Assembly: GCA_012934845.2 (NCBI GenBank)
Contig: WNNJ02001140.1
Location: 25,631 to 89,630, forward strand
Length of the DNA: 64,000 bases
Reading direction: 5' to 3'
Source: Pomphorhynchus laevis
Lineage: Eukaryota; Acanthocephala; Palaeacanthocephala; Echinorhynchida; Pomphorhynchidae
Part shown: in pieces, positions 25,301-37,300 of the stretch
Layout: every line of letters begins with the position of its first letter
Position numbering within the stretch: the stretch's first letter is position 1
The notes under the pieces: generated by a model
The model's database searches: none
The model's input: only the letters and a program-made list of their open reading frames with translations
What the model was told of the DNA's origin: nothing
Translations under genes and position numbers: made by a program

Positions 25301-28300
25301 ACGATCCTTCTCATTATCAGCGTATAAACTCTTAATTTCAATAAAATTTGATAATTTTTAAATACTCAAATTGAATAACCGGATGTACAGCATCTCCCAT
25401 CAATTTTTCATCTGTTTTATTCAACACTGTATTCTTTTGATGTAAAACACGATTCATTACACACATGATCGATGTCAATAGCAGAAAGGTAAATAATCGT
25501 AATGACATTTTCGAAATGTATTTAATACCGAATATAGTTTTTAACTAATGCCAGGACAATTCCTCATACCAACCACAAAAGGCGCCAAATTAATTATTGT
25601 TTAAAATGTATATAATCAATTTTATAAAGTATCAATCTAATTATTATGTTTTAATTTTTTATTGACTATTTTTTGCATTGTTAAACCATATTTTTTATTT
25701 AAATGATTTATAAAATTCTAGTTTTAAATTTTTAATTGATTTCCAAGCAATGCAGATTGTAAATTTTTACAAAAAGTTATTATATAATGATAACCAAATT
25801 CAGACTAAATGACAATGTTATCTAGTAGATTGTGCGAGAAGCAAACATCTATTCTGAGAATCAACATGTCTTTATAATATGGATAAATTATATAATATAT
25901 AATTAATTATATATTATATTATAATATAATATAGATTAGCACGTTTGTACATAATTGATATTAAAATTATTAATTATTAACTATTTATCTAATGATATTC
26001 AAAGAGTTATTTAATAATTATTATGAAATTTGTTTTTATATTTTATTCTTTGTGCTCATTTGGATAACTTTTAAATCTCATATTGAACTTGGGCATAACG
26101 AATTAAAATTTTGAAATTTAATTAAATATCATTAAATGTATTTATCTACATCGGACATAATACTCTGTGGATAATATTGTTAATAAACAAATTATATTAA
26201 TTAGTTTTTATAATAATATTATAATATTATCTTGATGTTAGAGATATTACCTGATATAATGATATCTTTAAGATGCAATATAATATTAGTATGTTTGATG
26301 CCATTTTTATTGTTGTTCGAGGAATATAGATTAAAACTGACAATAAGATCAAAATTTTAAAAATTGTATGTCATATATTAATCTAAATATTCCAATGATC
26401 TTGTATTATAATATTTTTTATTACAAATTTTTATTAAAGTGATTGATATCTTGTTGTGCCAAACGAATTAAATCAGCTAACTGAGTCTACGTATTGTTAT
26501 ATAATTATAAAATAAACAAAACATAATAATAATGCTAAATCAAAATTTAATAATTAAATAATAAAATTAATAATTGTTTTTAGATTTTCTATAATTTAAA
26601 TCAAGTTAAAAAATAAAAATAAAAATAAAAAATAAAAAATAAAATTTAAAATAAACGTCATTTTTATGAATTGACTAATAAATAACAGACGTTGTATCAG
26701 AATAAGAATTAGAGGTCATCAGGAGGAACTGCTATGCTATCAGGTTTCGGCCCCTAACTCCTCTACCCAACATAGCAGCGGGGCCAAATACATGCTAATG
26801 ATGTATTTCCTCTGAAATAACTATCTAGTATCTTATTCTAATGCAAAGTATATTATTTATTATCCATCCATAAAAATTTGCCACTTAAGAGTTTAAATTT
26901 ATTCTTTATATTATTGTGTTGATTTATATATTTTACTATTTTCTGCTTGATGTTATTTTTATAGTAACCTAGTTTAAAATATGTATCTATTAAATTATTT
27001 AAATGATTTTGAAGAAAGCCAATATCATTACATATTGTTGCAATTCTTAAAATTTCATTATTTAATGTATTATATTTTATATTATATGGTATGCATGAAT
27101 GCTCATGCAAAAATATGTTTCTTGTAAATTTAAATATGTCATCTTTACGATATAAATTAATAGTAGTTTTAGTTAATGTTAATTTAATGTTCATATCTAG
27201 ATATACACCTTCTTTATCATTAATATTGGTTTTGTTAAGAATAAGGCTTTCTGGATAAATGTGCTCACTAATTGAATAAAAATTATTAGAATTAAATACA
27301 CATATATCATCAATGTATCGAAACATATATTTCATATATTTATATTGTTTAGATTTAGTTTTTACACAGTTATGAACAAATTCATATTCTATAAAGCTTA
27401 AAAACAAGTCAGCTATAATTGGGCTACTATTACCACCCATTGGAACACCTTTTACTTGTCTAAATATAGATGTCCCTACTTTTAAATAATTTTGATTTAT
27501 CAAAATATTTAAGGATTCTATTAATTCAATTTTATCCATATATTTATATTTATTTGATGGTTTAATTTTTGTTAGATAGGCGTTATAATTATTATAACAT
27601 ATATATGTATATCTTTTTCCGAATATAAGGTTAATTAATTTTACTAACGCTTCTTTAATATCTACTAAATCTAGATTTGTATAAAGCGTACTAATATCGT
27701 ATGTATTTATATTTTGAAAATTTATTCCTTTTGCCTGTTCTAAAAAATGTGAAGTAATGTGAAGTAATGCTTCACATTTATATCTTTACCTATATCATAA
27801 ATTAGTTGACTTATTTAACGTTGCTCTATTAGTTTTCTTTGTATTTTATCATCTAAATTTTTTCCTTCTACCACGTATTCAAAATCATCACTTTCTTTAT
27901 ATGCAAGTACATATTGTGTGACGTTGGCCATCAGACGGCTTTATTTATAGTGTAGCTCCTTTTAATGATTGACACCCGCATCCCGCGTGGTTAATTTATT
28001 TTTTATGTCGCTTCCTATATTATTAAAACTCTGTTAAGCTTAATCCTATCTCCCCGACATTGACTTTTGCAATGTGTACTCGCTGGAAGATATACAACAC
28101 TCCTGGAACATGATGTATGTGCATTTATATTAAATTTCAGATTTGTGAGTCGATATGATGTGCTTTATATGTAATGCGGAAAGGTGCAAATATAGCAAAT
28201 GTGAAATTAAAATCAATTTATATCACATAATAGTATACTCGTTAAAAAGGAATTTGTTAAATTCGAAAATATCAAGTATTTCATTCAGTGATCATACGGA

Positions 28301-31300
28301 TAAAAAGAGATGTTTTAAATGCAACATAGGGCGAGCATTGTGTTGTAAACAGATTACAATAGCAAAATTACAAGAGCAACGTTATATAGGCCAACTAATC
28401 ACTGATACAGGTTACGGTTTAAATGTGGAGCATTACTTCGTATGGTGATACAATAGACCATCCTATTGATTCTAAGAAGATATTTACGCACATATATCTC
28501 TTAATATCTTAATGTTCGAGATATTACCTGATATAATACTGATATTTCTTAGATGCAATATAATATTAGTATATTTGATGCCATTTTTATTGTTGTTCGA
28601 GGAATAAAGGTTAAAACTGATAATAAGATCAAAATTTTAAAAATGTATGTCATATATTAATCGTCATCTTTTCTAAAATATTACAACGAAATAAGAAACC
28701 ATACTTGCAATAAATACCGCTCAATTAAGTTACAGGGAAAGCAGAACCCATGAATCTGGTCAAGGCGAATATCATTTGATTAAAAATTTTCAGGGTAAAT
28801 GCGAATAGGTACTATTTTAATTATAGACTAAATCAAAATTTAAATTTTGTCAAGTTTTAAAATTTAAAATTTAAACTTTAAGATTAAAAATTTGAATTCT
28901 GTCAAAATTTAAACTTTGTTTAAATTTAAATTAAATTTTATACCTACTGCAAATTAACTAAACAATTAAAAATGTATAAACGACATATTTAAATTACCGA
29001 AAATATATTTTAATGATCCAGGTGATAAAAGACATTTGTAATTTTCAAGTTACAATTGATGCTTGCAAAAATTTCTTGTAAAAGAAAATTTGTAACCAAA
29101 ATCTGTGCAAAATGAAGTCTACTTTATTATGTTTAACACAACAATTTTGATGTTCCAGCTTTAATTTGTAAAATCTGTTGGGTATATTATTAATTTATTT
29201 TTAGTAATTATTACATATTTGAAGACAAATTGCTATTGAAATTTTTGAAAGACGGATCTGGAAGAATTGAGTTGATAATAAAAAATAATCATGTAAAATT
29301 CTTTACATGATTGGCTGAATTGTACAGGTGTAGATTGTATTAACTTTCAAGTATATATAATCCTCGAATTTTGAAATCATTTGATGATATAAAATAATTT
29401 CGTGATTTTATAAAAAATCATGAAAAAGAAAATTTGTAACCAAAATCTGTACATAATTAATATGAAACAATTGTCAGTTTGCTTAGATTGAAACAATTTA
29501 AGCACCAAACATTCAAAAAATGAATCATTTGCAGCTTTTCTTATGTTGGATTTGTATAGATTATACGAATTATATACTCTTTCAGAAACATTTTTTATCA
29601 AAATGTAAGAAAGCACGTATTTTTAAATAAACCTTTGAATGCATATTAGTCATCAAATAGATATTTTATAGGTATATTATAAATGGTAAAATTATAATAT
29701 TATTTGGTTATACGGGCTATATTAGTACCATATTTACAATCTCAATGAAATAGTCTTGCATCGTAAATAAATTTGAAGAAAGCTGTCAAAAAACCATCGC
29801 AAAATTTATTCAACCGAATATTTCAATGCCTAGCTGGTATTATCTTCAGCAATTTTATGTTAATTTATCTCTCAAACCTTTTTAGGAAAGTTTGAGAAAA
29901 GTTTTTCTCAAACTTTTTTTGGAAAGATTATCTCTCAAACTTTTTTAAAAACGTTTGAGAGATAAATTAACATACAATTGCTGAAGATAATGCCAGCTAG
30001 GCATCGAAATATTCGGTTGAATAAATTTTGCGATGGTTTTTTGACAGCTTTCTTCAAATTTAAATGTTATCACACCGTCACATTCTTCGTTCAAATTCGA
30101 TATTTATTGTATTAAATTGCTTTGTAGCTATCTGTTTCTAAACATACGTTAGGTTTCTATTAATAAGAAATATTTAGGAAATATTTAATAAATTAAGAAA
30201 TATTTACACATGATAAATTTGTGATTGTTACCATGGTAGTTATCATTAATTTAAAAAATTGGATGCATATCAAAAATTGGCTTCACCGAAATTGGCTGAA
30301 TATCAGCTAATCTAATATAAATGTCCACAATGTTCAATAAGAGTATTTAATAAAATTAGCCGATTATTCAAATCGCTATAATAATAATGTTCAAATAACA
30401 ATAAATTACGTAAAGCATTACCTTTATCTTGAATTCATTTAAATGATATTTACACTTGCTTTAGTGAGAAGGTAGACATTGCTCTAACAATGCATTTCAA
30501 ACATATATTTCTCGATCTTTAAATTTGTGAATTGCCAGCTACACAAAGAAAAAATCATATCTTTATAAGGAACAAATTAATTTGTATTTCTAACATTGTG
30601 CTATGTATTTCAAAGACAAAAGAGTAAATCCAGTTTTGTCGAGGTTAGAAAATTTATATTGCGGTGAGGTTAGCCATAAAGAATTACTATATTTTGATTT
30701 GTCAGTTTTCTAGTTTTGTTTTAATATTTAAAACAAAATAGTTTTGTAAATATTTTTTAATTCACAGTTAAATAATTTAATTTGTTTTAAATTAAATATT
30801 TGAATAAATAAAATACTTGCAGTATATGCACTGTAACATAATAATATGTATTACATATTATTTAATATGCAATACATATTAAATTTAATATTATTACATA
30901 TAATAATATTATATTATATATCATATTATATTTAATATTATTACATATTATTACAATAATATGTAATACATATTTATAATATGTATTTTTTATTTTAGTT
31001 AAAGTTTTATATTTTGAAAATATTTTACAATATAATGAATTAAGCTTTTAGTAATTAATTTATTTAATATCGATAATATCAATAATTGTACAGTAATTAT
31101 ACACGAAAAATTAAAAAATGGCCTATTGTACTTTTGACTTTATATTTTTATAAATTGTACGATAAATTTGTACGATAAATTTGAGCGATAAAATAATACG
31201 ATAAATTTTCATCAGGATAAATTGTACGATAAATTGTACATCTTCTACTGATGATGGCAGTCAGCTACCAAAAATTCGATATTCAAATAAAATATTTTTT

Positions 31301-34300
31301 ACTTCACCCTCTTCACTAATTAATAGCATCTATTATCATTACAATACATAGATTCAATTATTTATTTTATTGACAAATTAAAAAAGATTTTAATTGTCAC
31401 ACACTTAGTAACAAAGTTTAAAGTATCAGTTGAGTGTGTAATCGTGAGAAAGCTTATTCATGATGTCTATACGCAATTTCTTTTTGATCATCGTGTATTT
31501 TTCAGCATGCTCTTGTAGTTTAGATTGTTGATCGTTCAACGCTGTTTTTTCAAATTTCGATAATCTTGAGACTGCGTTTAAACTACATCTTGAGACTACA
31601 TATCAGGAATAACTAAATTCATTCATCAATGTATATCAAAATATACTCTAAATACATAAATCTTCATTTTTATTAAATATAAAATTTATAATTACAATAT
31701 ATACAGGTATTTGTTCAGGGCGTTTAAACATCGAGATGAATTGTACGATAAACTGTACATTTTATCCGGATAACAGTGGACTATCGAAAATTCGATAGTC
31801 AACTGTTAGGAATATAAAAAGAATATAAATAGGAATAGAAAAAGAAAATTAATGTTCACAGATTTTCTTTTTCTATTCATTTGATGCTTAAACGTTCTTA
31901 ACTATTTGAGAGCACATCGAACGTATCATTGCACAATATACAGGTAACTTATACAAATTTGTACAAATCTTGTTTATCTGATTACAAATTTAAAACATCA
32001 AAATTAATTTAGAACGTCATTATTGGTTTAGATCTTGTAAGCAAATGGTAAATTTAGAAAATAAAAATTCATTTTAAGTATGGCAATTAAATTGATAAAG
32101 TATATTTTCTAAAATTAGAATGTCCAGCCGGTACATTTGGACCCAATTGTCGTCATCTTTGTAGATGTCAATCACCAGAACTTTGTGATCCGTTTAATGG
32201 TCATTGTGAAAATGAACAATGTCAGCGAGGATGGTTTTCGGGATTCAATTGCCAAAGTAAAGTAGTTTAAAGCAGTTTTTAAAGTAGTTTATTAAATTTC
32301 TTTTTAGCACAGTTCCTTTTTTTGTCAACGTTTCCCATGTTTTTATTAAAATCTCAAAACGTATTATTTTAATTTACTAAACTTAACAGATTATCAAATT
32401 AATAAAGTGTACAATCTATTGCTAAATATTTTAAAATTAAATTTTAAGATAAATGTCAAAACATTTATTATTTGTTTGATTTAAAAACAAACATCAAATT
32501 TTGACAACTTTAAAGAAGAAATCTGGAGATTAGAAATTCACAAGTGAAGGCAATGCCAATCCAGTAAAATATTTGTAAATGGCTATTTGCATTGTTATAA
32601 ATATTTACTGTGATTTATTAATTAAAATTTTTCTGAGATTATATTGTAAATTAAATATTATATATTAATAAGATAATAATATAATTATTATATTCTTATA
32701 ATATGATAATTTTATTATATAAAATATATATAGTGTATGATATATTTTAATATATCATATATGTATAATATATTATAATATATTATAAAAATATAAAATA
32801 ATAATATAATTAATTTATATTTTATAATATAATAATCAATAATATATGATTATGTGTTATGTATTATGTATTATCATATATAATACATCAAATAATGTAT
32901 AGAATAGAATAGAATAGAATTTATTTAGAGTGGCCGTTATGGTAAAATAGAACCATTTACAGGCCCACTATAGAAATTAAAAGACAAGTTTACGTCCGAT
33001 GAGTGTTTGAACTTGTATGTAGAGTTATTGAATTGATTGCGGCTGAAAGTGTTATTTTAGTTCGTTTGCAAGAAGTATGGCGATCAAGGAAGTTTTGAAG
33101 TGTTTAAGCGACGTCAATGATTTTGTGTCTCGAGGAAGTTTGTTCCAAAGGCGTGGAGCAGCGATGGTGACCACACGATATCCGTGATTATCGTTGTGAC
33201 GGGGGACGAAAAGCGAGTAGGAGCGATGACTTCTTAGGGAGAGACCAGTCGTCATATTGGATGCGCTATCAGGAAGATATAGATAAGGAGGGTTGTGCCG
33301 GAATTTGATTTGCCATGCAAGTGTGAGAATTTGAGAAATTATGCGCCTCGGAATGTCGAGCCAGTTAAGGATGCGGAGGGTGGTGGAGATGTGGTCGTAC
33401 TTACGAAGGCGGAAGATGACCCTAGCAGCCATGTGCAGAATCCTTTGTAGATAGTGAAATTGATATGCTTGACAGTTTACGAGAAGACCTAAGCAATATT
33501 CTAGACGAGGCATGAAAAGGCTGGAGATTAAAATAGCTGTCGATTTGACGTCGAGGTTTCTACGGACACTTCGAATGTAAGGAGGATGAGGGAGCATGAA
33601 CTGATCTTGCTACGAATGGAAGGCAGAAACGAGAGATTATTGTCAAAAGGGACACCGAGGATTGTCATGATAGTCACTTCTGGTAGACGGAAATTGTGTA
33701 TGCATACTGGAAAATCGAGGGTGTAAGAGTGGCGCGGTGTTATCCACATCATGTTAGATTTCTCGTTGTTTAAAAACATACGGATTGAACAAAGATATGC
33801 GTGAATAGCAGAGAGGCAAGACGATGCATCAGAAGCGAGGTTGGATGCAGATGTAAGTGTGCATGATGCATAGATTACTATATCGTCAGCGTACTGAATA
33901 ACTTCAAAGCCGAAAGGGACCACGATGGAAGATAAATCACCAAGAAGAAGGGTGAAAAGAAGCGGCTATAGAACGGATCCTTGTGGTACACCGCAGCTGA
34001 GAGGAACCGGCGAAGAAGAGTTGGAGTTGGAGACTACGTGATAAGAGCGATTTGAGAAGTAGGATTTGAACCAAGAAATGACATGAGACGAGAAGCAGTA
34101 ACGGTGTTTGAGACATAAGAGAAGTATAGTGTGATCAACTACATCAAAGGCGGAGGATAAATCAAGTGAAATTACAAGGCTTACTAGATGTTTGTCAAGA
34201 GCAAGAAGTAGATCATTGGAGAGTTTTGTGCATGCGGTCATAGTAGAATATATAATATTAATTAAAATAATATATTATATATTGTAATATATTAAAAGAT

Positions 34301-37300
34301 ATACATATAATATATTAAATATTTTTTATTTTATAATATAATTTTAAATTATATTATATATTACTTAATATAATAAGAAAAATAATTTGTTTTAGCTTTC
34401 TTGACAGTATCATTTATATATAATATATAATATAATATATAATTATAATATATATTATATATAATATTGTCTTTGTCACACAAGATGACTTTCGCATTGA
34501 AAACCAGCTACAGAATATTTCCTTCATGACTTCCAATTTCATACACTCTGATTACTAATGGCATCATTACAACTGCCGTATTCGTTTCGCACGCTTTCTG
34601 CTACATTGTGGTATTCCAAAACTCATCACAAAGCTGATTACAAACTCTTACGAAATTCGAATCATCCGAGATTCGAGATGTCACTCTTCGTAACTGGCTT
34701 TCGATCTTGACCGTTAGGCTACGATCCAGTATTGTCAGATTTCACACAGCATGTTAAACTTTCCATCATGATCTATAGAAACATCGATATCCGTGATGCT
34801 TATTGTCCCGCTTATTATAGATTGTTTAGTATGAGATCATAAAGATTTATTAAAATCGGTACTGGTAATCTTGTTATGGAGTCTTTATTATCTATCGAAT
34901 ATTATCTATTGTTGTGTACAGTGATGCTGATAGGATTAAAAGAATTACACTAGGATAATATGAAACTAACCAATGGATTAATAAGTCCCTGTAAGCAAAT
35001 AATATTCACAATAATAATGCATAACATAATGCATTATAGTATTATTTATAATATTATAATATTATATTTAATATTATTTAAATAGAAAGATAATTTGTAC
35101 TAGCTTTCTTGACAGTATCTATTGTCGAGTGTACAAAGTGAAAATTTTCAAGTAATCGATTTCATATAGAATAGCACGAAGAGGTAGTAAAAAGTCGTTA
35201 TGATTTTTATGAATTAATATAATTAATAACACATTTATTTTATATGGCAAATGTGGACGTGGTTACTTAGAAGTCCACCAATAAAAAATCAAATTCAGTA
35301 CTGTATATTGGCAAGAAATGTGTTAATAATGCAATATGCCAGGTTTATCGTTAGCATTACCGACAATGGATATGTTAAACGCGAAATCCATAATTAGTAC
35401 AATATCTAGTAATGACTAAGAGACTTGTGTAGCTTGATCGTAGAGTTAGAGAAGATATATGGACTGATTCGTATGAAGGAAGTTTAAGATAGAATGATGA
35501 GTTGGATACACAGAAATGAAAAACAATAAATAGAAGTTAAAACAAGACAGTAGTCCAGTTGCGGGAATAACAGTAAGGAAATAAGTTGTGCGGATTACTA
35601 TTCTACGAATGCTTCGAAGATCACGGAGGGAAAATAGCAAGGGCGAACCTTTTCATGAACAAACGGTAAAGGAGAAAGATTGTGATCAAATGAAATACCA
35701 AAAAATTCAAATGGTAGACGATGGGAAGAGGTTTACTATCTAGAAGTACAGGGAAGAAAGATATATCACATTGAGGGGGAGTCAACCATAAGACGCTAGA
35801 TTTTTCATAGTTGATGATCATTTGAATTGTATTAAGGTAACTGAACACTTCGATTAATCATTTTGTGGAGCACAAGGCAAGATCACCAATATTGGAGGAG
35901 CGAGAATGAGAATTTAGAAGGATGTCATCTGTATATTACATGATGTGAAAACCAAAGGGTTGAGTTATGCGCGACAAGTCACCAACAAGAGAGAAAATAA
36001 TGGGGTCATGGACTGATCCTTGAGGAACGCTGCGTGCAAGATGAAATAAACATGAAAAGGTTGAGCAACAACGAACTGGTAAGGTGCGTTCGTAAAGGTA
36101 GGATGCGAACAACGCAGCAGTTTTTCAAGAGAAATCGTAGCGATGATGAAGGCAAGATAGAAGAAGTGAGTACTTAACTATATAAAAGGTAGCTAAAAGT
36201 TCGAGAGAGATGACATACTGCTAAAACGGCGGTCGTGAGCGAGTATCAGGTCACTTAGAACTTTATGACATGCTGTTTCTGTGGAATGGTTTTGACGGTA
36301 AGCAGACCGGAATGGTGGATATAAATTTGAAGAGGAAAGAAAAGAATATTCTTGCGATGGGACGATACGTTCGAGACGTTTAGAGATGTTTGGGAGGTTG
36401 GGTATAGGAAGATATGATGATGGAGTACTGAAATCGAGGGACAATTTCTCAAATAGAGGACGACGATTGCGGCTTTCCAGGAAGAAGGGAAATTGTTACT
36501 GCGAATTGAAGTATAAAATGAGATGGTACAGAATATGACGAGTAAAAGAGTGATACTTTTTGACAGTAAGTAATAAGAATATGCTTCAGGATCAAGTTCG
36601 GAACACGATATTAAGGAGGTGTGAGCAAGAATAGTTTAAGATTTTCCAAGAATCTTTCGGGTTGTAGGAAGACGCAAGTTTATACTACCATAATGTCAAA
36701 GATTTTTGATGAATCAGAAAATGATGAGAGCGTCCTTGTCGAAGATAGTCCAGATAATGCTTATAAGAACAAGTTCGTCGCAGCGTCTGAGATGTCGTAA
36801 GTAAATTCGATGAAGGTGACAAAGATTGCGTTTGGAATGGCGACAATCATAGTCAAAACAAGGATCATTATGAGATCGTTTCATAGCTTGAAACATAGAA
36901 GAAGAATGCAATCAAAGATGAATGTCAACTTGGAGTCAAACTAAGGAAATAACAGGTTAGTAGTTAGTTGTGAATTCAGCGGTGCGGTCATAGAGGTATT
37001 AGAAATTGCGGAAATAAGATCATCGGATTGTAATTTGTTCCATGAACGGGAGGAGAACGCTATATTGAAAGATGATTGAACACCTAAATTTATACATAGA
37101 GACAGTAGAAAGTGTCAGAAAATCCAGGGTCATTGGTAGAAATCGAGTAAGGTAGTTTAGGATGAGTATGTAAACTAATGTAGTCAATAGTTCTATCAAG
37201 ATTATGAATTGCATGATTCGATATTATTGAGTGATTGTAATCATTGAAAGAGGTGACTATCTAAACGGATATTTAAATCACAAATTACAAGAGTAGAGAT

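Larger units (their letters stand above)
26450..27950 (-). mobile_element. Penelope-like retroelement, RT-bearing copy 1
   Basis: The minus-strand RT frame 27539-26853 has the Penelope pattern: [18 protein letters not shown] at residues 31-48 and the catalytic RYIDD at 74-78, in place of YxDD. Upstream in broken frames are an [10 protein letters not shown] block (about 27700) and an N-terminal piece from 27931 ([15 protein letters not shown]). A small duplication, gtgaagtaatgtgaagtaatg, accompanies the frame loss near 27760. The frame stops after LWMDNK. No GIY-YIG domain follows on this strand, so the copy lacks its nuclease. A shared 3' flank (26450-26850) also occurs at 49090-49500. Confidence 0.85.

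Noticed and set aside
23542-25508. Non-coding satellite of 245-base units
   Set aside because: Splice signals, constant phase and codon-compatible differences, with a signal-peptide exon at one end and a terminal stop plus AATAAA at the other, favour a gene.
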